The notes under the pieces: generated by a model | Database searches by the model: none | What the model was told of the DNA's origin: nothing | Seen by the model: only the letters and a program-made list of their open reading frames with translations | Assembly: GCF_022370755.2 (NCBI RefSeq) | Contig: NZ_CP092364.2 | Location: 682,001-746,000, forward strand | Direction of reading: 5' to 3' | Length of the DNA stretch: 64,000 nucleotides | Origin: Mycolicibacterium goodii | GTDB taxonomy: Bacteria > Actinomycetota > Actinomycetes > Mycobacteriales > Mycobacteriaceae | Program-made: the position numbers and the translations under genes | Shown here: one piece after another, positions 50,063-60,391 of the stretch | How the letters are laid out: each line of letters begins with the position of its first letter | Position numbering within the stretch: position 1 is the first letter of the stretch

Positions 50063-50841
50063 AGCCGATGTGTGCCGCTGAAGCCTTTCAGTTCGACCTG
50101 CGTGCCGTCATCGAAGGTGATGTCGTCCTGGTCGGCGAGGGCCGTCTGCACCGCCTCGCTGACCAGGACCTGCCCGCCGTCGGCCTGCGCGGCGACACGT
50201 GCCGCCATGGCCACGTTGCGGCCGAACAGGTCGTCGCCGCGCAGCACCGAGCGGCCGCTGTGGATGCCGATACGCACCTTGATGCCGTCGGACTGACGTC
50301 CCAACGCGCGCTGTAGAGCGAGGCTGCAGCGCACCGCCTGCACCGGCTGCGCGAACGCCACCATGTAACCGTCGCCCTGGCTCTTCACGATGTGCCCGGA
50401 ATGGGCTTTGACGCAGCGCTGTACGAGCCGGTCATGGCGGCCCAGCAGCCGCACCCACGCGCGGTCGCCCATGCGCTCGTTGAGGGCGGTGGAGCCCTCG
50501 ATGTCCGAGAACAGGATCGTCACCCGGCCGTTCGGTGCGAGCCGGGCCAGATCGGGGCGTTCCACCTCGGCCCAGTCCGCGAGATCCTCTATCGACGAGC
50601 GCACCGCAGCCCCGAAACCCTCCTTGCGGAGGATGTTCGCGGTCTGCCAGACGGTCTTGACGGCCTCGCGGCTCCCGGAGAGCAGCATGTTGCGCGTGTC
50701 GGTGCGACGACGCAGTTCCTCGAGCTCCTGCCGGCTGTGTTCCAGTCGACGGTTCAGCACCACCAACGCGACGGAATCGACGACCGCGATGACACCGAGG
50801 ATCCCCACCGCCACCAACGCGCCGATCAGTGCTGAACTCAC
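50047..50841 (-). CDS. Membrane-anchored class III adenylate/guanylate cyclase
   Basis: A 264-residue protein with an N-terminal membrane helix (about 5-30), a coiled-coil stretch ([20 protein letters not shown]) and a cyclase domain starting [20 protein letters not shown]. The metal-binding aspartates are in FSDIEGST and [11 protein letters not shown], and the transition-state asparagine and arginine in [17 protein letters not shown]. It should make cAMP (or cGMP) at the membrane. Mycobacteria carry many of these; the signal sensed is not apparent. Confidence 0.9.
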   Translation of the reverse strand: MSSALIGALVAVGILGVIAVVDSVALVVLNRRLEHSRQELEELRRRTDTRNMLLSGSREAVKTVWQTANILRKEGFGAAVRSSIEDLADWAEVERPDLARLAPNGRVTILFSDIEGSTALNERMGDRAWVRLLGRHDRLVQRCVKAHSGHIVKSQGDGYMVAFAQPVQAVRCSLALQRALGRQSDGIKVRIGIHSGRSVLRGDDLFGRNVAMAARVAAQADGGQVLVSEAVQTALADQDDITFDDGTQVELKGFSGTHRLYTVI

Positions 50842-50923
50842 CGCACCAGTATCAGGTCACGCTCCGCTGCGCCCCTCCTTGTACCGCGAGCTTGCGTGTC
50901 CGGCGGCGGGGTGCAGGCGTCGG

Positions 50924-53857
50924 CTACCAGCCCTCGGTGAGCACGCGGTCGAGTGTGTCGGCGTAGAAGTCCGCCGACTCGGTGTCGATGCACAGAGGCG
51001 GCTTGGTCTTGAGGATGTTCTGGTGATCGCCGGTGGGCTGGATGATCACGCCGAGCTCGAGCATGCGGTCGCAGATCAGCGCGGTCTCCTCGGTGGCGGG
51101 CTCCAACGTCAGCCGATCGCGGACCATCTCGACGCCGAGGTACAGGCCGACGCCGTGCACGGTGCCGATGATCGGGTGCTTCTCGGCCAACGCGAGCAGA
51201 CGTGACTTCAGATGTGCACCGACGCGAGAGGCGTTGTCCTGCAAGCGTTCCTCGCCGAGCACGTCCAGCACGGTCATGCCGATCGCACATGACAGCGGGC
51301 TGCCGCCGGTCGACGAGAAGAAGTACCCCTGGCTGCGGAATGCCTCAGCGACCGCGCGGCTGGTCACCACCGCGCCCAGCGGGTAGCCGTTGCCGGTCGA
51401 CTTCGCCATCGACACGATGTCGGGGACCACGCCCTGCTGCTGGAAGCCCCAGAACCATTCGCCGAGACGGCCGTAACCCACCTGCACCTCGTCGGCGACG
51501 GCATAGCCGCCGTTGGCGCGGATGGCCGCGTAGACCTTCTCCAGATAGCCGTCGGGCAAAGCCATGCCACCGGCATTGCCGTAGACCGTCTCGCAGATGA
51601 ACGCGGCCGGGGCACGCCCCTCGGCGGCCAGCTGCGAGATCTGGGCGACGGCCTCCTCGGCGTAGCGCCCGACGTCGTCGCCGCGGTACTTGCCGCGGAA
51701 GCTGTTCGGGGACTCGACGGTGTGCACCCAGTCCGGGCGTGTCTCAAGGGCATTGGGGTTGTCGGCGGTCGACGTGGAAACCGCGTCGGTGCCGTAGGTC
51801 CAGCCGTGGTACGCCTCGCGCATGGCAACGACGTCGGGACGGCCGGCCGCAGCGATCGCCAACCGCAGTGCGAGATCGCTTGCCTCCGATCCTGAGTTCA
51901 CCAGGAACACGGTGTCCAGCGGATCGGGCAGCAGTGATGCGAGCCGCTCGCTGAACTCGACGACCGAGGCGTAGTTGAACCGCGAGTTCGTGTTGAGCTT
52001 GCGCAATTGTCGTGCCGCGGTCTCGGCGACGCGAGGATGCGCATGCCCCAGCACCGTCACGTTGTTGACCATGTCGAGATAGCAGCGCCCACTGGTCGAC
52101 ATCAGGAAATGCCGCCAACCGCGTTCGATGCGCGGTGGCTCGTCGTAATAGTGCTCCTGCACGGGCGCGAACGCGCGGTCACGACGCGTCACCAGATCCG
52201 CGTCGCCGGAATCGGCGGCCAGCGGGGACAACCCGAGAAGCGGACGCGGATCGGCACACCACGCGAGCCAGCCGGGAGCCAGGCTCGGGCTCACCAAGGC
52301 CGGGGCCGCGGGCGCGCCGACGGGCCGCAACGCCACCTCGACACGGCGGCCGGCCTTCGCCACACCGAGACCCGCGGAGTCCGCGGCAACACCGGTCAGC
52401 GTCAGCACATGGTCGTTGCCGCGCAACGTCACAGAGTCGCCGTCGCGGCTGACCTCGCCGTCGAACGGCGCGGTCAGGGTGACATCGTCGGCGCACCACA
52501 TGCTGATGCCGGTCGGCACGACGGCGGGTTCGTCCTGGCTCAACGCCGGTGCGCGGGTGGGGCGCGGCTGACCGAAACGCGTGAGCACCACGCGCGCACC
52601 GTCGGCCAGCGCGTCGCGCGCCAGTTCTTGCTCGACGTCGGGACGCACCCAGGCGCCACGCACGAACGCCGAGTCCAACGAATCCGACGTCGTCGACAGG
52701 TCAAGGGTGGTGACCGAATCCGGGTCCAGTCCGCTGATCATCGGCGTCAGAGCGCCCAGTTCGGTTGCCGCGCACTCGAAACCGAGGTCAGCGGTGATCA
52801 GCGCCGTCATCACGTCGAGTGGAACGGAGGTGGCCCGCTCGAACATCGACCACTCACCCTCGGCGTTCTCGGTGACGTAGTCGTTGTCCGGGTCGAGCGC
52901 GGCCTGCTGCGCGCCGCTGACGTTCAACACGGCGGTGCGCAGAACCAGCAAAGGCCACAACACCGTCGCCTCATCGACCGAGAGCGGGCGGACGGCGTGG
53001 AACGCGCGGATGCCGGGCAGCACCGAGGCCGGGGCGGCGCCGGGATGCTGAAGTACCGACGACAGCGTGATGGCCAGTTCACCGACGGTCCAGCTGTCGG
53101 TGAGGTCGCCGAAGTCGATGACGCCGTCCGGGCGGACGACGTCGCCGGGTCCGCGCGACACCACGACGTTGGCGTCGGTGAGATCCATGTGAATGGCCTG
53201 ATGCGGCAGGCTGTCGGCGAAGGGGGCGATACGCGACCAGGCGTCGCGCGCAGCATCTTCGAGACGTTCGCGGCGTGCGGGATCGGTGACATGGGACGCG
53301 AGCGTCGACACCACCTCGGCGCCGAACCGGAGATCCCACTGCAGGATCCGGTCGAGCCCGGGATGGCTGAACTCGGCCAGGGCGCGCGTCATGCGTCCCG
53401 CGAGTGCGCCGAGTTCGGCGACCGTCGCCGCACGCAGGTATCCGCGCTCGCTGAGTGCGCCGCCGGGCAGGTATCGCAGCAACCGCACGTAGGCGGTGCC
53501 CTGTGCGGTGTCGAGCAATCCGGTTACTGCCGTTCGCTTCTCGCCGCGCACATTGGGCAGCGGCACCGCGATCCGCAGTGTCGGCTCGGCTGCGGCGATG
53601 ACATCGGCGGCCAGGTCCTGGGCCTGTAGCTCGGTCTCGTTGAACGCCGGGTTGGCGATCTTGAGCACACCGACGGTCTCGTCGCCCTGGGTGACCAGGA
53701 AGTTCTTGTCCTGCTGGCTGCCCAGCGAGGTGGCCTTGGCGTCAAGGCCGTAGTGGGTTGCCAGGATCTGCTCGGCCTGGGCCTCGCTGACCTGGGGTGC
53801 GGGCAATTCGGGTTCGGCCAGGAAGTTGAACCCGACCGTGTTGCGTTCGGCGCTCAC
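50924..53857 (-). CDS. Triple-domain protein: APH-like kinase, M23-like domain, class III aminotransferase
   Basis: At 977 residues, this is a fusion of an aminoglycoside phosphotransferase-like domain (about 30-330; HMDLTDANVV and GVIDFGDL), a short M23 peptidase-like beta domain (about 440-540; DVTLTAPFDGEV) and a class III PLP aminotransferase (about 560-977). The PLP lysine is in SMAKSTGNGYPLGAV, with NVTVLGHAHPRV and NSGSEASDLALRLA. Similar proteins include ethanolamine-phosphate phospho-lyase relatives. A small hydroxylated amine could be phosphorylated, then acted on by the PLP domain. It overlaps the hydrolase gene by 4 bases. Confidence 0.82.
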   Translation of the reverse strand: MSAERNTVGFNFLAEPELPAPQVSEAQAEQILATHYGLDAKATSLGSQQDKNFLVTQGDETVGVLKIANPAFNETELQAQDLAADVIAAAEPTLRIAVPLPNVRGEKRTAVTGLLDTAQGTAYVRLLRYLPGGALSERGYLRAATVAELGALAGRMTRALAEFSHPGLDRILQWDLRFGAEVVSTLASHVTDPARRERLEDAARDAWSRIAPFADSLPHQAIHMDLTDANVVVSRGPGDVVRPDGVIDFGDLTDSWTVGELAITLSSVLQHPGAAPASVLPGIRAFHAVRPLSVDEATVLWPLLVLRTAVLNVSGAQQAALDPDNDYVTENAEGEWSMFERATSVPLDVMTALITADLGFECAATELGALTPMISGLDPDSVTTLDLSTTSDSLDSAFVRGAWVRPDVEQELARDALADGARVVLTRFGQPRPTRAPALSQDEPAVVPTGISMWCADDVTLTAPFDGEVSRDGDSVTLRGNDHVLTLTGVAADSAGLGVAKAGRRVEVALRPVGAPAAPALVSPSLAPGWLAWCADPRPLLGLSPLAADSGDADLVTRRDRAFAPVQEHYYDEPPRIERGWRHFLMSTSGRCYLDMVNNVTVLGHAHPRVAETAARQLRKLNTNSRFNYASVVEFSERLASLLPDPLDTVFLVNSGSEASDLALRLAIAAAGRPDVVAMREAYHGWTYGTDAVSTSTADNPNALETRPDWVHTVESPNSFRGKYRGDDVGRYAEEAVAQISQLAAEGRAPAAFICETVYGNAGGMALPDGYLEKVYAAIRANGGYAVADEVQVGYGRLGEWFWGFQQQGVVPDIVSMAKSTGNGYPLGAVVTSRAVAEAFRSQGYFFSSTGGSPLSCAIGMTVLDVLGEERLQDNASRVGAHLKSRLLALAEKHPIIGTVHGVGLYLGVEMVRDRLTLEPATEETALICDRMLELGVIIQPTGDHQNILKTKPPLCIDTESADFYADTLDRVLTEGW

Positions 53858-54717
53858 CGGTTCACAAACTCCACGACGACCTGAGTGAACGCGTCGTTGT
53901 CGTCACCGGCGGCGGTGTGCCCGGCGTCGGAGAGCTCGACGAACTCCGCTGCGGGCACCTTCTCCAGGAAATCTATGACACCTTCAGGGCTGACCACGTC
54001 AGAAAGCTTCCCACGGACCAACAGGATCGGGATCGTGAGGTTCATCGCGGCCTGTTCGAGCCGGTCGACCCGCGCGAACGGGTCGTCCTGCGGCTTGCTC
54101 AGGAACGCCGGATCCCAGTGCCAGTACCAGCGGCCGTCGCGCAGACGCAGGTTCTTCTTCAGGCCCTCGGGACTGCGCGGTTTCCTCCGGTGCGGCAGGT
54201 AGGCCGCGACCGCGTCAGCGGCCTCCTCAAGCGTGTCGAAACCGTCGATGTTGCTCGCCATGAAGTCGCGGATCCGCGCGCTGCCGGACTTCTCGAACTT
54301 GGGCACAACATCCACCAGCACGAGCTTCGCCACCAGTTCGGCACCTGCCTCGTGCGCTGCCAGGATTCCCGTCAGGCCGCCCATGCTGGCGCCGACCAGC
54401 GCCACCGGCCGTCCGATCTGGTACAGCACCTGGAGAACGTCGCCGCTCATCGCATCGACGGAGTAGTTCGCGGTGGGGGAGCGGTCGCTGTCGCCGTGTC
54501 CGCGGGCGTCCAGCGCGATCACGTGCAGGCCTTGATCGGCCAGGATCTGGCCGGTCTTCTTCCACGAGTACCGGTTCTGTCCGCCGCCGTGCAGCAACAG
54601 GACCGTGGGCCGGTCGGCCGACTGCTCGGCGCCCTTGTTCCACTCGTCGCCGACCAGGGTCAGATCGTCGACGCCACGGAACGCGACGGTCTGCGATTCG
54701 GCTTGTGCAGCGCTCAC
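53854..54717 (-). CDS. Alpha/beta hydrolase co-transcribed with the fusion protein
   Basis: A 287-residue hydrolase: LLLHGGGQNRYSWKKTGQIL, VIALDARGHGDSDRSP, nucleophile GASMGGLTGILA, and LSDAGHTAAGDDN for the catalytic histidine. It starts with GTG and its stop overlaps the start of the downstream triple-domain gene by 4 bases. That coupling suggests it prepares or clears the same substrate, for example by ester hydrolysis. The exact reaction is unknown. Confidence 0.82.
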   Translation of the reverse strand: MSAAQAESQTVAFRGVDDLTLVGDEWNKGAEQSADRPTVLLLHGGGQNRYSWKKTGQILADQGLHVIALDARGHGDSDRSPTANYSVDAMSGDVLQVLYQIGRPVALVGASMGGLTGILAAHEAGAELVAKLVLVDVVPKFEKSGSARIRDFMASNIDGFDTLEEAADAVAAYLPHRRKPRSPEGLKKNLRLRDGRWYWHWDPAFLSKPQDDPFARVDRLEQAAMNLTIPILLVRGKLSDVVSPEGVIDFLEKVPAAEFVELSDAGHTAAGDDNDAFTQVVVEFVNR

Positions 54718-54936
54718 GGACTTCCTCTCGGCGGCCCCCGGGGCGACACGTTACCGAGGCGAGTCCCGGCCGCGGGCGCGAACCCGCTGCATCTGGAGGC
54801 GCCGACCGGCAGCGCATAAGCTGCGCACCCGGTACCCCCGGTGACGATGTGACCGACGCCACGTACTTTGGATCGCGCGCACGTTTACACCGGGCGTGCG
54901 ATATGTAGTGCAGTGCAGCAGTCGAGGAGCAGAGGT

Positions 54937-55511
54937 ATGGCAGACGACGACAGCCCCGACGCCGTCGAGTCGACTGATGCCGAGCACCTCGAGGTGCCCG
55001 ACCGCGAGAAATCGGATGCGGCTCGCGGGCCGCTGTCACAGACCGCGCTGGGCGCCCGGGTCGGGATCGCGGTCGTCGTGGCGCTCACGGCGCTGACCGG
55101 GTGGCTCGGTTATCGCGCCTATCAGGCGCACAGCGTCGAGCGGCAACGCGAGGCGTTCGTGGAGGCCGCGCGCCATGCCGCGATGAGTCTGACCAACGTG
55201 GGGTGGGAGACCGTCGACGCCGACGTGCAGCGTGTCCTCGACTCAGCGAGCGGGACGTTCCACGACGACTTCCAGAAGCGCGCCGAGTCCTATCGCGAGG
55301 TCGTCAGGCAGGTGCAGTCGAAGTCCGAGGGCACCATCACCAGTTCGGCGCTGGAGTCCGTCTCCGACCACACGGCCAAGGTGCTCGTCTCGGTGACGGT
55401 GAAATCCGGCAATGCGGGTGTGCCCGAGCAGGCCCCGCAATTCTGGCGGATGCGGTTGACCGTGGAGGAGAACGCAGGCCAGGCGAAGGTCTCCGACGTG
55501 GAGTTCGTCGA

Positions 55512-55515
<4 letters not shown>
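54937..55515 (+). CDS. Mce-associated membrane protein 1
   Basis: A 192-residue protein with an acidic N-terminus, a membrane helix at about 35-58 (ARVGIAVVVALTALTGWLGY), and an extracytoplasmic NTF2-like domain ending WRMRLTVEENAGQAKVSDVE. This layout is typical of Mce-associated (Mas) proteins found beside mce operons, here without one. GAGGAGCAGAGG precedes the ATG. The stop overlaps the next start by 4 bases; a second Mas gene, a hydrolase and a WS/DGAT-like gene follow in one operon. Confidence 0.82.
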
Positions 55516-56230
<715 letters not shown>

Positions 56231-56234
<4 letters not shown>

Positions 56235-57154
56235 CCGAAGCACTCGCGGATCCCCGCTGGTTGGATGTCGCCGCGCCCGCGGTGCAACTGCGGGCCCTGG
56301 TCTGGGGGCCTGACGACGGCCCGGTGGCATTGTGCCTACACGGTTTTCCCGACACCGCCTACGGTTGGCGCAAGGTGGCCCCGGCATTGGCCGCAGCGGG
56401 GTGGAAAGTCGTCGCGCCGTTCCTGCGCGGCTACGTGCCGTCCTCGATGCCCACCGACCGCAGCTATCACGTCGGTGCGCTCATGGACGACGCGCTGCGG
56501 GTGCTGGACGCGGCCGGACGCAGCGGTCGCGACGTGCTCATCGGGCATGACTGGGGAGCGATCGCAGGGGCCGGATTGGCGGCGTTGCCGGACAACCCGT
56601 TCGACAGGAGCGTGATCATGTCGGTGCCGCCGTCGGCGTCGTTCCGGCCGCTGGGCCGCGTCGCCGACGGTGCCCAGCTCGCGGCGCAACTACCGCGTCA
56701 GCTGTTGCGCAGCTGGTACATCCTGTTCTTCCAATTACCCTTGCTCCCAGAGCGATCCGCCTCGTGGGTGGTGCCGCGCCTGTGGCGGCAGTGGTCACCG
56801 CGGCTCGACGCTTCGGAGGACATCAGACACGTCGACGCCGCGATCGGGGCGCCGCACCGGTGGCGTGCGGCGCTCGGCTACTACCGGGCCATGGTCCGTC
56901 AGACCAAGCCACCCGCGGCGTACGCAGACCCGCACCGGCACTGGTTGTCGCCGCCGCGGCTGCCGACGCTGTATCTGCACGGCGCCGAGGACGGTTGCGC
57001 TGCGCCCGATTACGCGCGCTGGGTGAAGGATGTGCTCCCCGACGGCAGTGCCGTCGGGCTCGTGGAGCGCGCGGGACATTTCCTGCAACTCGACCGGCCT
57101 GACGACGTCGCGAACCGGATCCTCGACTTCATCGGCCCTGCCGGGGGAGAGTGA
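56231..57154 (+). CDS. Alpha/beta hydrolase, epoxide hydrolase-like
   Basis: A 307-residue hydrolase. It has HGFPDTAYGWRKVAPALA (oxyanion HGxP), GHDWGAIAG with aspartate at the nucleophile position as in epoxide hydrolases and haloalkane dehalogenases, LHGAEDGCA, and the catalytic histidine in VERAGHFLQLDRP. An epoxide hydrolase of lipid substrates is plausible. The GTG at 56231 overlaps the Mas stop as GTGA. Three bases separate its stop from the WS/DGAT-like gene. Confidence 0.8.
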
Positions 57155-57157
57155 CGC

Positions 57158-58423
57158 GTGCGCCGAATGGCGGCCGTGGACGCCCAGACCTGGTGGATGT
57201 CGGGAAAACTCCCGAACGACCAGTTCCTGCTGTACGGATTCGACGGTGACGCAGGTGCTCTCGGCGCGGCGCTCGACGAGGTGCGTACCCGTGCCGAAAA
57301 CTGTCCGGATCTGGCGTTGCGTATCGAGGACGATCTCCCGCTGGTGTACCCGCGTTGGGCGCCGCGACCGGTGACCGACGACCAGTTCGTTGTGCACGAT
57401 CCCGGCGCCTGGACGTGGAACGAATGCCTCGATGCGGTGAGCGCGCTGGCCGACGACCAACTCGACGCGACGGCCATCACTTGGCGGCTGCACATCTACC
57501 CACGCGTGGCCGGCATGCCCCGCGGCGACGGATCCGGGGTCGTCGCGGTACTGCAGATCGCGCATGCGCTCGCCGACGGGATCCGCTCGTCGGCGCTGGC
57601 CGCCCGGCTGTTCGGCCGCGCGACGCCGCTGGACCCGATCCCCAACGTCCGGTTCCCCACGGCGACGCTGCCGGTGCGCGCGGCGCAGGCCGCGCGGGCG
57701 CATCGCCGCCTTGTCGCCGACGAGGCCTCGGGGGCGGTGCCGTCGCAGGCCTGTGCGCGCCCGGTCCTTCGCAGCAACTGCGCACCGGCCGGGGCCCGCT
57801 GGGTGCGCACGATCGTGCGGGATCGCGCCCGGATTTGCGGTCCGACGGTCACCGTCGGCGTGCTGAGCGCGATCTCGACCGCACTGAGTGGGCACCTGCG
57901 CACGTTCGGTGACGACCCGGGCTCGCTCGGCGCCGAGGTCCCGATGGCGAAAGCCGGTCCCCGCCGGGCACACAACCACTTCGGGAACGTCGGCATCGGC
58001 CTGTATCCCGACGCGAGCGACGACGAGCGCATCGCACGCATCGTGGACGATTTCGCGCAGCGCCGGGCCCGGGCCGCGCACCCGGCGATGATCGCGGCAA
58101 GCCGCGCGTTCGCGGCGACACCGGCCCCGCTGTTGCGTTGGGGGGTCGCGCAGTTCGATCCGTCGCTGCGCTCTTCGGTGGCGACCGGCAACACCGTCGT
58201 ATCGAGCGTCAACCGCGGCAAGGCCGATCTGCGCTTCGGCGCGGCGCCCGTGGTGGTGACGGCCGGCTACCCCGCGTTGTCGCCCATGATGGGGCTGACG
58301 CACGGCGTGCACGGCATCGGCGACACAGTTGCCGTCAGCGTGCACACCGCGGAATCGGCGATCGGCGGCGAGGCGGCCCTCGACGCCTATGTCGCGCGGC
58401 TGGAGAAGGCGCTGGACGGGTAG
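57158..58423 (+). CDS. WS/DGAT-like acyltransferase-superfamily protein
   Basis: A 421-residue protein of the condensation/acyltransferase fold related to wax ester synthases. In place of the canonical HHxxxDG it has AHALADG (about residue 130), keeping the second histidine and the DG. The C-terminal SSVNRGKADLRFGAAPVVVT and ESAIGGEA regions match the family. Loss of the first histidine leaves activity uncertain. The start is the GTG at 57158; an ATG 3 codons later is possible. It closes the Mas-Mas-hydrolase operon. Confidence 0.75.
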   Translation: MRRMAAVDAQTWWMSGKLPNDQFLLYGFDGDAGALGAALDEVRTRAENCPDLALRIEDDLPLVYPRWAPRPVTDDQFVVHDPGAWTWNECLDAVSALADDQLDATAITWRLHIYPRVAGMPRGDGSGVVAVLQIAHALADGIRSSALAARLFGRATPLDPIPNVRFPTATLPVRAAQAARAHRRLVADEASGAVPSQACARPVLRSNCAPAGARWVRTIVRDRARICGPTVTVGVLSAISTALSGHLRTFGDDPGSLGAEVPMAKAGPRRAHNHFGNVGIGLYPDASDDERIARIVDDFAQRRARAAHPAMIAASRAFAATPAPLLRWGVAQFDPSLRSSVATGNTVVSSVNRGKADLRFGAAPVVVTAGYPALSPMMGLTHGVHGIGDTVAVSVHTAESAIGGEAALDAYVARLEKALDG

Positions 58424-59022
58424 GCCCGTTGCAGCGCGGCGATGCCGGAGTCCAGCGCTGCCTCGAGGTACGTCAGATCACCGGTCACAAGCATGACGTT
58501 CACGCCGCCCTGGATGCCGGCGAGCAGCGCGGCGGCCACACGTTCGGCATCCAGATCGGCGGCGATCTCGGCCTTGCCCTGCATGTGGCGGATGCCTGCG
58601 GTGATCTCGTCATGCCATTGGCGCAGCAGGGCTTTCGAGACGGCTTGTGCGCCGGGGGTGCTGCGGCCCAGCTCCGACATCAACGTGCTGAGTGGGCAGT
58701 TCTGCCCATGGCGCCGGTAGCGGTCGACGACGGCGTCGCGCCAACGCCGCCACGATGTCCATGACGTCAGATCACCGAGGTAGGGCTGCTGGTCCTCGAG
58801 CACCAACTGCGCTTCGTGCTCTGCCACGGCGAGCAGCAGCTGATCTTTGCCGTCCGGGAAGTAGTGGAACAGTTGGCTTTTGGACGTCCCCGTGCGGGCG
58901 CGGATGTCGTCGAGTGTGGTGTCCGCAACGCCGCGGCTGCGGATCTCGGCCGCGGCGCCCTCGATGATGCGGCGCCGGGTGGCCGCGCCTTTGGCGGTGA
59001 GTTTTTGGACTTGCTGGTCCAT
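58387..59022 (-). CDS. TetR family transcriptional regulator
   Basis: A 211-residue TetR-type repressor. The helix-turn-helix is at about 14-60: RRRIIEGAAAEIRSRGVADT, TLDDIRARTGTSKSQLFHYF. The ligand domain follows. It overlaps the WS/DGAT-like gene by 37 bases (convergent) and is divergent from the SDR gene with only 24 bases between the starts, which suggests control of the SDR and possibly the DoxX gene. Ligand unknown. Confidence 0.9.
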   Translation of the reverse strand: MDQQVQKLTAKGAATRRRIIEGAAAEIRSRGVADTTLDDIRARTGTSKSQLFHYFPDGKDQLLLAVAEHEAQLVLEDQQPYLGDLTSWTSWRRWRDAVVDRYRRHGQNCPLSTLMSELGRSTPGAQAVSKALLRQWHDEITAGIRHMQGKAEIAADLDAERVAAALLAGIQGGVNVMLVTGDLTYLEAALDSGIAALQRAYPSSAFSSRAT

Positions 59023-59046
59023 TTTCAGAACAGTACACCTGGATGC

Positions 59047-59811
59047 ATGAGTTCAGAAAGCACGCGGCTGACAGGCCGCACAGCCCTGGTCACGGGGTCC
59101 ACCGGCGGCCTCGGGGTCGCGATCGCATCGGCCCTCGCAGCGCAGGGCGCACACGTCGTCATCACCGGCCGCGACGCCTCGCGCGGTGCCGCCGTCGTCG
59201 CCGACATCCGGAGTGCCGGTGGGCGAGTCGATTTCGTCGCCGCGGATCTCGCCTCGGGCGAGGCCGAGGTCCGTCGGCTTGCTCAGCGGGCCGCCGATGC
59301 GGTCGGCGGACACATCGACATCCTGGTCAACAATGCCGGCGTGTGGGGCCTGCCCGAACCGACGGCCGACGTCTCCGAATCGGATCTGCTTGCCTCCTAC
59401 CGGACCAATGTCATCGCGCCGTTTCTGCTCACCGGTGTGCTCGCATCGGCCATGGCCGAACGCGGACACGGTGCCGTGGTCAACGTCGGGTCGATCACGG
59501 GCCTCGTCGGTGGTGACAAGTCGGCGCTGTACTCGTCGACCAAGGCCGCCGTGCACTCCCTGACCAAATCCTGGGCGGTCGAGTACGGCCCTCAAGGCGT
59601 GCGGGTGAACGCGGTGGCGCCGGGACCCATCGCCACCGAGCGTGTACTTCAGGCCGTCGACCATGTCGCCGGGGCGCTCGCACACGTACCCTCACGGCGG
59701 ATGAGCACCCCCGAGGAGGTCGCCGCCGCGGTGGTGTTCCTGGCCGGTGACGATGCCGCCAACATCCACGGCGTCATCCTCAGTGTGGACGGAGGGTGGG
59801 CGGCGGCGTGA
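59047..59811 (+). CDS. Short-chain dehydrogenase beside the TetR regulator
   Basis: A 254-residue classical SDR: LVTGSTGGLGVAIASALAAQ, NNAGVWG, the catalytic YSSTKAAV, and the C-terminal DGGWAAA. TGR at the end of strand 2 suggests NADPH. It begins 24 bases from the divergent TetR gene and is followed 22 bases later by the DoxX-family gene. Probably a carbonyl or hydroxyl reductase regulated by the TetR protein. Confidence 0.85.
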   Translation: MSSESTRLTGRTALVTGSTGGLGVAIASALAAQGAHVVITGRDASRGAAVVADIRSAGGRVDFVAADLASGEAEVRRLAQRAADAVGGHIDILVNNAGVWGLPEPTADVSESDLLASYRTNVIAPFLLTGVLASAMAERGHGAVVNVGSITGLVGGDKSALYSSTKAAVHSLTKSWAVEYGPQGVRVNAVAPGPIATERVLQAVDHVAGALAHVPSRRMSTPEEVAAAVVFLAGDDAANIHGVILSVDGGWAAA

Positions 59812-59833
59812 CAAATGGCTTAGATTTTGTCAC
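59808..59833. promoter_or_regulatory. Inverted-repeat operator over the DoxX promoter
   Basis: GTGACAAA (59808-59815) and TTTGTCAC (59826-59833) form a perfect 8-bp inverted repeat with a 10-base centre. The centre contains the start of the TAGATT -10, and the right arm ends at the base before the ATG. Repressor binding would therefore cover the promoter completely. Confidence 0.55.
59821..59826 (+). promoter_or_regulatory. -10 hexamer of a leaderless promoter (DoxX gene)
   Basis: TAGATT ends exactly 7 bases before the ATG at 59834. No ribosome binding site is present between it and the ATG. Confidence 0.65.
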
Positions 59834-60358
59834 ATGGCGGATAGTGCGTTCGACACTGCGATCCTGATTCTGCGCGTGGTTCTGGGCCTCACCATGGCCG
59901 CCCACGGCTACAACAAGTTCTTCGGCGGAGGCCGCATCCCCGGCACCGCGGGGTGGTTCGACAGCATCGGCATGAAGCCCGGCATGTTCCACGCCCGCGT
60001 GGCGGCCACCACCGAGGTCACCGCGGGCCTCGGCCTGGCCGTCGGCCTGCTCACGCCGGTGCCCGCGGCGGGCTTCGTCGCGCTGATGCTGGTTGCGGCG
60101 TGGACAGTGCATCGGGTCAACGGCTTCTTCATCGTCCAGTCGGGCTGGGAGTACAACCTGGTCCTGGCGGTCGCTGCCGTCGCGATCGCCGGGACCGGCG
60201 CCGGGCGCTTCAGCCTCGATTACCTGCTGTTCTCCGGCACCGGCTTCTACGACTACCTGCACGGTTGGTGGGGACTGGCGATCGCGGTCATGCTCGGCCT
60301 GGCCGGCGGCATCGGCCAGTTGGCGATCTTCTTCCGCCCACCGGCCAAGACGGGCTGA
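59834..60358 (+). CDS. DoxX family membrane protein
   Basis: A 174-residue protein with four membrane helices and the DoxX landmarks LRVVLGLTMAAHGYNKFFGG, AGLGLAVGLLTPVPAAGFVA and EYNLVLAVAAVAIAGTGAG. In M. tuberculosis a DoxX protein forms a membrane complex with SodA and SseA against oxidants; other members are quinone-linked. The start is supported by a leaderless promoter within a perfect inverted repeat. It could be co-regulated with the preceding SDR. Confidence 0.85.
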   Translation: MADSAFDTAILILRVVLGLTMAAHGYNKFFGGGRIPGTAGWFDSIGMKPGMFHARVAATTEVTAGLGLAVGLLTPVPAAGFVALMLVAAWTVHRVNGFFIVQSGWEYNLVLAVAAVAIAGTGAGRFSLDYLLFSGTGFYDYLHGWWGLAIAVMLGLAGGIGQLAIFFRPPAKTG

Positions 60359-60366
60359 CACGAGAC

Positions 60367-60380
60367 TAGAACACGTTCTA
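60367..60380 (+). promoter_or_regulatory. KstR operator upstream of the DUF3556 gene
   Basis: TAGAACACGTTCTA is a perfect palindrome and an ideal match to the KstR consensus TNNAACNNGTTNNA. It overlaps the TAGTCT -10 by two bases. Confidence 0.85.
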
Positions 60381-60384
60381 GTCT
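60379..60384 (+). promoter_or_regulatory. -10 hexamer of a leaderless promoter (DUF3556 gene)
   Basis: TAGTCT ends exactly 7 bases before the ATG at 60392 and shares two bases with the KstR operator, so repression is by direct promoter occlusion. Confidence 0.65.
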
Positions 60385-60391
60385 TGCCCGC

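Noticed and set aside
52007..53629. 540-codon plus-strand frame opposite the triple-domain protein
   Set aside because: Shadow of the aminotransferase gene: composition is Arg/Gln/His-rich with no motif.
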